From the NCBI GenBank assembly GCA_018389105.1, contig JACATO010000311.1, forward strand, positions 1,942,001 to 2,006,000: a DNA stretch of 64,000 bases, in the 5' to 3' direction. The notes below the pieces were generated by a model that made no database searches, was not told where the DNA came from, and saw only the letters and a program-made list of their open reading frames with translations. The stretch is from Nautilus pompilius. Taxonomy: Eukaryota; Mollusca; Cephalopoda; Nautilida; Nautilidae. Shown piece by piece: positions 37,180 to 47,088 of the stretch (position 1 is the stretch's first letter; every line of letters begins with the position of its first letter). The translations under genes and the position numbers were made by a program.

Positions 37180-39466
37180 TTAGCCCTCACCTCAGTGACT
37201 CTGTACATATTTAAAAAGTTGATAACATTAACGAATAAACTGTGTTTTTCAATGATTTTTCAAATATGACAAAGTTGATGACTTAGTCTATTGGTCATTA
37301 AAAAAAAAAAAAAACACTTTTTTACTAGGAATGGATTCTTTCTAGTTTCATGTATTGAAGTGCATTCTTCAGCATACTGTTGAAGCTGAGGATGACGAGT
37401 GATGATGACTTAGATGAAGAATTCTCTGACTTTGTTTTGTATATATAATACTATTTTTCATCTATTGTCTACAATGAGATTTATTCATTTATATAGATAA
37501 ATACATAAATTCATATTTCTACTTAGATGAATATACATATGAATTTATTCCTTCACATACATGTACATACAAATTCTTTCCTTCATATAAATTTAATTTT
37601 TATAACCTTTCATTTACAGGAAGTGACTATATGTCTGAGGAAAACAAACTGAGCACAAAAGAAGTCTTTCAAGCCAAGAAAATGAGGTAAAGTTCCTTTC
37701 TGGTGTAATTTGACAGGTGTGAATACTGCTTGTGACACACTTGAATAATTAGGAAGTCTTGAATCCTCTGGCACAATAAAATTTCCTATTAAATATTTCA
37801 GGGATTTCTTCTGTATAGATATCATTGATCATATTGTTGAATAATTCAACCTTTACTTGTTGGAAAACAAAATCCCATAAATTAACTTGAGTTGGTGGAA
37901 CTTAAACAATTTTTTGGCATCTTACTTGCCATGTCACTGATAAAGTTGTCTAACTCACATCTGTATTGGAAAGGGAAATTCTAATGTCCTATGACGTGAG
38001 GTGATGAGTAGAGATAAATGGGAAAAATAAAGTTCAATATCCACTTCAATAATAACTCGAATATGTTATCAAAGAATGACCCAAATTATGATAATCTTTT
38101 TAAAATTAGATCACTGATCAACCACTTAGTTGCCAAGTTACATGAAATTCCAATGCCTCAAAGACTTTCTGTTGATAGGCAGGCAGTTCCTTTTAAAGGA
38201 ATGTCTTTACTGAAACAGTACATCCTAAGTAAGCCTCATAAATAGGGCTACAAACTGGTCAGCCTATGTGGTGTGAATGGCATCATGTACAATTTTATAA
38301 TATATATATTGACAAAACTGAACCAGAAAGTGAGCCAGACCTGGGAGGTAGCTCCAATGTGGCACTACAGTTAGCTCAATTCACTTCCATTAATAACTGC
38401 TCGGGAACTGTCAGAATGAATCAATTGCCAAGAATTTCCCTAACCAAGGATGAGGAACTGCTAAAGACAGGGAGAGACACTCACCAAGAAGTGAGTGCAC
38501 TGTTTGATGAAGAGGAGGTACAAGTAGTATAGTGGATGGATAATAGGATTGTTACTCCCCATGTACATGTTTTCCTCTGCATAACCTATGGACAAGTGCA
38601 AACAATATGACAAAAAAAATAATAAAAGCAGACACCATGATCCCTTTCCCTTCTATGGTGAAAACTTACTATAATTTATGGGTGGTGTGGATTTGATGGA
38701 TTCACTTATATCTCTTTATAGAATCCATAACATGTTTAAGAAATATTATCACAGGTTGTTTTTCCATCTCTTAGTTGCTGTTGTAAACTCCTGGTTTATT
38801 TACCACAGAAGACACTGCAAGTATTCTCACACAGAAAACACAAATCACCTGAAATTTAAAATGTCAAATGCAGAAGTACTGCTTGTCAAAGGAAAAAATC
38901 CAGCATCTAGAAAAGGGGTTGGCCTTCTTCTAGTGCAACTGACTCAGTGTTTGCTAAGAAATTAAGTGCTCCTGCCACCAAAGAAATCCAAGGATAGAGA
39001 TCAACACTGATGGTTAGCATCATATCCTGTAGTGATGAAGACAGGTAGATGCAAAAATCCACAGTGCACAAAGTGTCTGCTTATGTATTAGCAAACAAAG
39101 AATTGTTTTGTAGATTTCCACATCAAGTAAACAATTTTGCTTATATATGCTTTAGGATAAATGTAATAACAATTTACTTAAATAAAACATTATTCACTTA
39201 AATTAGTTTATTCTTAACAAATATTACCATATAAATTGTAAATATATACCAAAACAAAAGCCTTTTCACCTTTCCATATCCATGCTTCATGTGTGCTGAA
39301 GGACAACTGATTTTTTGGTCACATTTAAAAAAAAACCATCTATAATAAATAAATTTCAGCACAACTACATCAATTTATATTGTATTTACTCCATTAATGA
39401 CAAGAAAATAGCTTCAAATATTTTCTTGTCTCTAATGAAAACATAATTCAGGTGTTACAGAGTTAA
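37180..39466 (+). mobile_element. piggyBac-type transposon, decayed
   Basis: The coding remnant is unmistakable. The ends are less certain. The proposed left end is TTAGCCCTCACCTCAGTG at 37180. The right end is TTACAGAG followed by TTAA at 39463-39466, whose reverse complement starts TTAACTCTGTAACACC. Both resemble the TTAA-C[CT]CT style of piggyBac termini. The resulting 2.29 kb is a normal size for the family. Confidence 0.6.
37392..39130 (+). pseudogene. piggyBac transposase pseudogene lacking the central catalytic block
   Basis: piggyBac transposases (DDE_Tnp_1_7) cut out the element precisely at TTAA using three Asp residues. An acidic start, MTSDDDLDEEFSDF, lies at 37392. Frame-shifted pieces follow, reading LGSLESSGTIKFP and DIIDHIVE (about 37740-37850). 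A 75-codon open part at 38018-38245 contains IHFNNNSNMLSKNDPNYDNL and QRLSVDRQAVPFKGMSLLKQ, with the first catalytic Asp. At 38339-38532 LGGSSNVALQLAQ joins directly to FTSI, so the FDNWFTS block carrying the second Asp appears to be deleted. At 38678-38965 is MGGVDLMDSLISLYRI with the third Asp. A Cys-rich tail (GRCKNPQCTKC) ends near 39130. Several stops are present. Confidence 0.88.
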
Positions 39467-42440
39467 ATCCTATAGTAGTGAACATATTCTAGCAAACAAA
39501 CATTTTGAATATCACCAACAAATATCTAAATAAACATGAAAAAAAAAACGAACAAACAAAAACTAAAAACTGTACAATTAGAAAAACCCATGAGTTGGGT
39601 GGCAGAAAAAGAAAATTGCAAATAAAGAGGGAGAAAGATTTTCCATTTCCATATCAGTTATACATCACTCACTTTTCAGTTTTTTAATTTTCAAGTTACA
39701 TTTATGTGAGCACATTCGCCATCATATTTTTTGTTGCTGTTTTTTATTAGATTTTAATATTACCTGTTTTTATGATGATGATGATGTTGAAAATGGAGAA
39801 CACTGTGAGGATGAAACCCATTAATAAAGAGAAAATGATTTTGAGATATCGAAAAAGAGCCAACAAAAAAATCTTGCCAAAATCTCTTTTGATTAGAGGT
39901 GAAACATGAAAAAAAACTGGTGCTGGCTGAGCTCCATAACTGTGAGCATTATCCCCTTGTTCATCCTATGTTTATCACTATCCATATTCTTGGTTTTGAT
40001 GGTCATACCTAAAAAAATGCCCCAAACCATGCATGCACAGATTTTTAAAGCTCTTTCTTTTCTGCCTAAATTCTTTGATTCTTTTTTTCAGGACTGGACC
40101 AAAATACATTACAAGAGCCTCTGTCCAAAGCAATATTTTCTAATTCAGATTATGACACACAATGCTATTACACAATGTTCCTTCTATGGTTGACACAAAT
40201 AAACTAATGTCATCGTGGTTTAGCCACAAAAGACAATAGACAGCTCAGATATACTGTATTCAGGACCAACCTAGCTGCAGACCCATTACTGTATTTTCTT
40301 TTGGTAGAAAATACACCTTCAGAATTACTCTAAAATTGAGAACAAAGTGCTAGCTAATATTCAGCTCATTTTATTCAAAATAAATGCAATTAATGCATTT
40401 TAATTTCCTGTTATTGCTGAGTTTTATCATCTAATACATAATGCAAGCTACAGAATCAAAGCAGTGTATTTTATAAGGTTTCTGTAGAGTTAAATAAGTT
40501 TCATAAGATTCTACAATCTTTGTGGATGCTTTAATTTTGAGTATCAGAAAACAGATTTTCAGGGGGAGATAGGGGGGTTGATTTTTTACCTACTTACCAG
40601 AAAAATATTTTGAACAGCCAAGATAATGGATGATTACCACATTGAGTTGAAATCTTTTTTTGTTTGTGGTGTGATGCATGAGATACACTGTACTTTAGCC
40701 TGTGTGTACTGCTCAAGAAGTGGGAGTGGGCAGTTAGTGTAACAGTTCCCAGCAAAGCCAGAGCCAAGCTAAACTTCCCATACCGGGTGGTTGGCATTGC
40801 TAGCACTGCTCTATACCACCACCCCTCCAATCTCAGCAAAAAGGTCAAGAAGCAAAGCCAAAGAAACTAGTTAATTTAAAAGCTGCTGCAAATATTTAGT
40901 TTTTTTTTAAAAGCTTTATTTAAAATAAAACAATTGATTTATTTGCTTAGAGTTTATCACACATACAGTATATACCCATACACATACAGGACAAAAGAAA
41001 AAGAATGAATAATACAAAGTGGTTATAACTACAAAGGATTTTCAATCACTAATTAATGAATTTTTACTAAAGTAAAAAAAGAAATGTAGCTTCCCAAAAA
41101 ATTTTTAAAATTTGTATTCTGACATGGCCAATGCTAAAATTGAAGTGTTATATTTTGTCTATGAGGTTTGATAGATTTTCTGCACTACTTAACATTTTAA
41201 ATTTTCAAGTATTCTTCTGCAGCAATCTAACAATGAGATAAAGTGGATCTAGATCCAAAGTAGCCAACATTGTGATGTGGTACAATAATCAACAAAATAA
41301 TGATGATATTTTAATTATCATTGTTAGAACTATATCAAAAGTTTTATGCTCATAAATAGTTCACGCAAATTTCTGCAACCAAACCAGTCAAGTTTTCTTC
41401 ATTTAAATATTTTTTATTTATAATACATTTTCATCCAAAATACAATTTTGGGATCAATGTCCACTTGAAAAAGGAGAAGATTAGAATTAAGACAAGGGAA
41501 TCTGATTTTGAAACATGTCAGTCAATCAAAATCAGTATTGTCTTTATAAATGGTATTGCAAGCTAAAATATTCAGTTTTCATATTGAAACAAATTCCAGT
41601 ATTTCACACAAAAAATTAAAATATTGTAATCATTAAAACCATCTGTAGATGATGTTTGTGTATAAAAAGTTACTAAAAATACTACTAAAGTAAATTAAAT
41701 GGTTTATACAAACTCCAAATATTATTTCCATAAATAAATAAATGAAATTTACTTAGAGATTTCTAAAAAAATTTCCATTCATTTTTAAAATCAATCTTTT
41801 TACATTATTTATTGTTTAGGCAATCTTTATAAAGTATCAGTAAAATTTGACAAAAGGGTTAAATGAAAAATGAGATGAAGCAGCTAACATATTAATTTTT
41901 AATTCTCTCTCATTCCTACAAAAGTCATGATAAATGATTTGATTAAGCTGGAAGCTATGTGGTCAGAAGACAGCCTTTCCTTCTTCACCACAGTGATGTT
42001 TTATTTTTTAAGAGATGAGTGTGTAATACCACTAGATGCAGTTGGTACACAAAAATTTATCTGATATATCACTTCCACATTCATAAAAAACAAAAGTTGT
42101 TGTACACTATCATAAAGAGAATCATTCATTGCCTGAATAATTCTAATTACTAAATATTTTATTATCCTCAAATTTCAAAAGTTGGATGAATTTAAACTAT
42201 GATGATTGTTAAAGCTTCATGTTCCTAGAAAAAGCATCTATAAGTGAACTCTAGTTCCATTAAAATGTGATAGAAAAACAACAACAGTAAACAAAGACCA
42301 CATATTTAGAGCTAATTCTTAGAATGTTTCACTATGTAGTTATCTGTTGATTACCATGTTTAAATTTCTGCAAAGACATTTTTTTTTTAATGCTACCCTA
42401 ATCATAAATAAAAAAAAACAATATTTTATTTATCCTCATT
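39467..42440. other. Mostly AT-rich non-coding sequence
   Basis: A plus-strand frame of 95 codons at 39906-40193 has a hydrophobic start but no recognised family. A short GC-richer island at 40690-40870 is discussed under findings. The remainder is featureless. Confidence 0.45.
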
Positions 42441-42690
42441 TATAGCAGTTGATGACCTACTAGTGGTTAGACCTGCATTCAATCCCTGGTTTGGGTCAGC
42501 TTAGTTTGGCATATCTCCTTGGTATGGTTTCTTCTCCAGCAAGTCATGTTATTTTCTGATTTTTTTCAAGGAATCAAGTTTCCTCCCATATCTAAAAATA
42601 AGGAGTTCTAGTATGGGGTTATCCCACCAAAGTTGAAGAGCCAAGGCCCTTATCTGCCCACTAATTGTTGTGTTGGCAGTTTTCTACTGA
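42441..42690 (+). repeat. tRNA-derived SINE, copy E (opposite orientation)
   Basis: On the plus strand the head (ATGACCTACTAGTGGTTAGA, then TGCATTCAATCCCTGG as the B-box region) is followed by GTCAGCTTAGTTTGGCATAT, CTTCTCCAGCAAGTCATG and TTTCCTCCCATATCTAAAAA. The blocks are in the same order as copy D but inverted relative to most copies in the window. Confidence 0.75.
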
Positions 42691-43269
42691 TGTCAAGGAT
42701 AGTGTTAAATCCAAACTCTGCAATTTTCAAGAAGCGGTTGAAATAAAAATCAGCCTGGTTTAAGAAACCTGTTGACAAATTATCATACTTCCAATAAAAG
42801 ACATGTCAAAAAAAATTATTTTTTGTTGAAAGAGATGGTTTCTGAAGACATGAAATCAACCAACACCAGGCAAAAAAGTCTGTATGTTCATTGGTTATTA
42901 CTTTTAGTATTGGTATGTTCTATCCTCCGGTTAAGAAAGCTGTTTAGTCATCATATAAAATGACTTTCTGAGACAACACTAGTATCTAATTACTTTTTTT
43001 GTTATCACTAGGAAATATCAAAACATTTCTTTTGCTAGATCTTAATACATTATTTAGTGACATTTATGAGGAAGAGAAATATAGATGTAGACAAATCAAT
43101 AGTCTGTCTCCAGTTTACAACTTTTCATAAAATAACAAGAAACATTCAGTTGTACAGTAAAAAATATACTGTTGCTCTGATATATTCAATTCAGGAATTA
43201 CTTTGTGGCATAGAGAACTCTTAAAACTATTTTACATCAACAAAAGGCAGACTAAAAAAGTCAAATGTC
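42691..43269. other. AT-rich non-coding sequence
   Basis: Nothing recognised. Confidence 0.5.
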
Positions 43270-44080
43270 TGAATTATTAAGAAACTAACTGGGGTACCCA
43301 GCACTGCATGAGAAAAAAATGACTTTATAAAAAAAGGTTGTATATCAATTAGAAAAACAAAAATTTTATTTTAAAAAAACACAATCATGGAATGAACAAT
43401 GAATTGATGCTAATGATACTTTTCTTAACATTCTATTAACTGTACACTTAAATCTAACTTTGTTTCAAAAGAGCCTTTTTATAGACAATTATTCCTTCAG
43501 TTGTTCTTTTCTTTTGTTGTGCCAATCACCTTCCTTGTTTCTTCACTGCAGCAATTCTGATCCATTGCTCATTGTGGTAATTTTCCTCTTGTTCTGTTTC
43601 CTGTTGATGTTTTTCTTTCATTAGTTTTAGAGTGATCCAGATTAAACATTTTGGAAGTATCTCCTCCCAAAACTTTGGACCTTTGGGTGCTATGATTTGG
43701 CTGAGAGAGAGTAAAAAACAAATGTGTACCTGGCATTTCACAGGAATAAATGGCTTTAGGCCAATATGTGGTAACTTTCGTCCATTCATTCATTGTTTGG
43801 TGCTGTCACCCTTGCAAATTGCATCAACCTGTGAGGCAGAAATGCCAATGATCCACTTTGATATGGGTATTTACTGACATGGAGCTGGAGATACTGGAGC
43901 AAAAGTTGTGGACAAGGTGGAGACAAAATTGCCTTGCCAAAAAGGGCAGATCAGGCCAATGTGCAGTAGCTTAAAGATCTGCCCAGATTCTGAAGTACCT
44001 ACACCCGGAATTTTGGGCTTCTAAGTACTATGGTTCAGCCGTAAAAGAGTAACAAACAAATGCATAAACACTTGAAAATA
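43270..44080. repeat. Unclassified transposon-like repeat with internal duplication
   Basis: The block opens near AACTGGGGTACCCAGCACTG, a motif I recall from the ends of dispersed repeats in invertebrates. Two related segments occur inside: one near 43673-43735 (TGGGTGCTATGATTTGGCTG, then AAAAAACAAATG) and one near 44012-44072 (TCTAAGTACTATGGTTCAGC, then AACAAACAAATG). The words AGGCCAATATGTGGTAAC and AGGCCAATGTGCAGTAGC are also paired. No transposase or reverse transcriptase was seen, so it is left unclassified. Confidence 0.45.
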
Positions 44081-45514
44081 TTTATTAACTACATATATTC
44101 AGCAGTTTGGGCATCTTTTTAAATTACCTTGTTAACGTAAATATCCATATTATTTCTAAGATGATGGGAAAAGCTTGAATGAACTTCTGTAAATACCACC
44201 ACCAATATTCTTCCATTCTTATCTAAATGATGTTTCATTAGGTTTAAAAAAATAGAGACAGATCTGAACTAAATATTTACTTTGAATTTCTGATTTATTA
44301 GTAGTTCATTTTTAACATAAAAAAAACAAACATGTACCCATAAATATTTTCATGAAGCAAAATCATTTTAATTTTGTATGCAAACAAACTGATGGCTACA
44401 ACATTTGATGATATCCAACATTTTCTACATTTTCTGCCTTTTGATGTCTCCAACTATTTAAGCCACCATAAATCTAGTATTGTGGCATGATTTTAATAAG
44501 ATATACACTTCTGACTTCTTTTTAAAATATTAGTTTTTTTCTCTCTCTCTTTTTGGAGTGTTTACTAATTTTTAAAATAATGTATTTGAATAATAACAAA
44601 AAATTAAAACTAATCTTACTAAAGTTATCACTTACAGAATATAATTGTTCAGTGTAAGACCAAATGTTGTAGCTACATAGCACATCACATTGAATTCTAT
44701 CTGAGGCATCAAGTCTTAAGGACAAGATAGCATATACATTATTTAGTAACATTATGTCACAGACATGACTAGTGTCAAGTTGTCTACCATTTTGGATTGC
44801 ACAAAAGGAAAAGAACACATAATAAAATTAATTAAAATGCATTATTTAATTGCAGTGTTGCAGTACACTATCAGTTAACATTCTTGCTAGCTTTTTCTTG
44901 TGAGTGCAATAAAATAAACAAATCAAAGATACAGTAGTAGTAGCTCTCTTTGAATGCTGATGAACTATGTTCTCTATAGTAAGAAATGTCAATGAAGATT
45001 AGCAATAAAATATAAATATAAATGCAATGCCAAAAAGAATAAGGAAAACTAAGATATTAATAAATTAACCCTAACCCTAACACATTCACTTGTGTGTCAA
45101 TCCAATTCTATCAGAAAATTAGTTTCTCCTCCAATAACTCTCACAGTCTATCATATATTATAGGAAAGATAAGTACTTTTGATGTATTTCTTTACTGACA
45201 TCTATAAAAAAACTCAATATTACATAGACATCTTTAAATATAAAATTAATAATTTTTGACAAAAATAAATGAAAATGTTTCCAAAAGTCATCTAGTTTTG
45301 AGTCATCACTAAATTTAACCTGCCAAATAGTATTAGACCCAAGCATCTAGATTCATAATTTTAAAATAAAATGTAGCGAAGCCATTGATTTACAAACCTT
45401 CAGAAATTTCTAGTTATCTAGTCAAATCTTGAAGCATCATCTGATAGTATGTTAAAAAATGAAGAAAATTGTCTCTAAAGCATCACTTACATATTTTAAT
45501 TTTCACCTTCACAG
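44081..45514. other. AT-rich non-coding sequence
   Basis: Contains an unassigned minus-strand frame (44522-44818, see findings) and a short telomere-like word at 45065-45081. Nothing else recognised. Confidence 0.45.
45065..45081. repeat. Short telomere-like motif
   Basis: TTAACCCTAACCCTAAC contains about two and a half units of CCCTAA, the animal telomere repeat. It is too short to be a real telomere tract and may be chance or a relic of break repair. Confidence 0.4.
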
Positions 45515-45572
45515 TGGCAGCATGGATGAACACTGAGGTAGAGATTGTTTCATTCACATCTACTTTCAACTG
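45515..45572 (+). CDS. Candidate short coding exon, unidentified host gene
   Basis: This 58-base block follows TTTTCACCTTCACAG, a good acceptor, and precedes GTAAGC. Joined in phase to the candidate exon at 37035-37149 it continues the frame with AAWMNTEVEIVSFTSTFNW, with no stop. Compatible phase has a one-in-three chance of arising at random, and neither exon was recognised, so this is suggestive only. Confidence 0.25.
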
Positions 45573-46129
45573 GTAAGCTAATTTAGTTTTGTATCTGAAG
45601 TTTTTTTCCCTTTTTTTTTCATTTAGAATGATTAATTTAGACTTGTAAAAAATATCATGCAATAAAACATTCCACCATTTATACCCACTACTGTGGTATG
45701 TAAAAATGATTTTTGAATCTTGACTTATAAACCTTGTAACTTAAAGGGACACAAAAAGATAGCATTTTAAAGTATCTCCAATGGGAAATAAATGATGAAC
45801 AAAAATAAATAATTTTGCTATCTATTACAATTATTTTCTTTGCATTAATGGTTTCATGCACATGAACCATAACACAAAGAACTTGGATTAGAATATAGTA
45901 TAATGTTTCACAGATCATTCTGTCTTGGAGACTGGTTGTTTGAATGAACATTGTAAAATTTGGCTTATTTCACAAGGTTTTATTTTCAAAAGCCTATAAA
46001 ACTAGTCAAATTTTTTCCCAGCAGAAAAGCATAAAGCTACTACATTAGAGTAGTGCATCCATGCTGTGTATATGATCTAAATATAGCTTATATATACTAA
46101 TAATCTAGAAAATCTACCCACAATGCAAT
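45573..46129. other. AT-rich non-coding sequence
   Basis: Nothing recognised. Confidence 0.5.
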
Positions 46130-46480
46130 GCTATAAAAAATCTCATGATTACCTATGAGCCAAAGTTTAGTAAAATGTCTCCTAAGATTAAGATTGAGAA
46201 GCTGATCCAAGGCTGATTATTTTGTTGCCGTACTCTTTTTGGCAGTTTTTTGTAATCTCTTTCCAGCAAAGTTTCGTATTTTCTTTTCTTCAACCATCTT
46301 TACTTCATCCACCATACTGATTTGACAGCTAAAAGTTTAGCAGCAAGTAGTAAAGACAAAATCAGAACTCAATCATAATTGTTCATAGTGTTTCAGTGTT
46401 GGAAGGAGTTTGAAATCATTGACAGATGAAATCCAGATTCAGATTGGCTACATAGCTGATCTAAAACTCATGTATATGTA
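46130..46480 (+). repeat. Unclassified dispersed repeat, copy 2
   Basis: Partner of 31490-31815 in the same orientation. Shared blocks include TTTAGTAAAATGTC, GGCTGATTATTTTGTTGC, GTATTTTCTTTTCTTCAA and CATACTGATTTGACAGCTAA. This copy is slightly longer because of small insertions. Confidence 0.6.
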
Positions 46481-46852
46481 ACTGCTAAGTCACTCGTACA
46501 ATAAGAATAACAAACTAAAAGTTTTTCTATGTGCCATAGACTTGAATATTTAAGTTCACATGAAGTCACGAGGGTTGGGTGATAAATCAGCTCAAAGCAT
46601 TGTCAATTAAATCAATTTATGAAGTGAAAAATAGTGGCCACTAGTGAATGCAACATAGCAAGCATAATTAATACATGGTTTAATATTTATAAATTCAAAA
46701 AAATAATTATAATTGTAATTAATCAACATAACCTATCTGTTATAAGATCTTTAATAACTGACTGGATCAGTAGAGGGTTGTTTTTAATTTTGATATTTTG
46801 TGGTTTGTATCATTCATCTAATAAAATTTTAAGCCAAAATAATGTTTGTTAA

Positions 46853-47084
46853 CTCTTTCTCTGCCAAAGTTTTTGATGTAATTTCCATTAACAGATTCAC
46901 TCCTTCATTTACAGAAGATTAAAAAATCCCCCCAAGGGCATTTGCTAATGTTTAAACTAATGATATCCAGTGCTACTGACCAGACATCTATTGAGTGTCA
47001 CAAAACTACATTACATCAACCCACTTTGGTAAACAGTGGGATGTGATCATTGATCAGAGATCTCCAACTTTGGCAGGCAAAGAG
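46853..47084. mobile_element. piggyBac-type MITE with TTAA target duplication
   Basis: A 232-bp element is flanked by TTAA on both sides (46849-46852 and 47085-47088). The left end reads CTCTTTCTCTGCCAAAGTT. The right end, reverse complemented, reads CTCTTTGCCTGCCAAAGTT, so 17 of 19 terminal bases pair as inverted repeats. There is no coding capacity. TTAA duplication with C[CT]CTTT ends is diagnostic of the piggyBac superfamily. Its ends share only the first bases with those proposed for the 37-39 kb element, so it was probably mobilised by a different piggyBac. Confidence 0.88.
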
Positions 47085-47088
47085 TTAA

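Noticed and set aside
37621..37686. A block with a TTTACAG acceptor and GTAAAG donor that would continue the frame of the 37035-37149 exon (SDYMSEENKLSTKEVFQAKK)
   Set aside because: It lies inside the piggyBac span, and its peptide fits the lysine-rich N-terminal part before the piggyBac core. The splice-like borders are probably chance.
40690..40870. Possible additional SINE copy
   Set aside because: It shares none of the ordered blocks of the SINE family found elsewhere in the window.
45065..45081. Interstitial telomere tract
   Set aside because: Only about two and a half CCCTAA units, too short to distinguish from chance. Kept only as a low-confidence motif.
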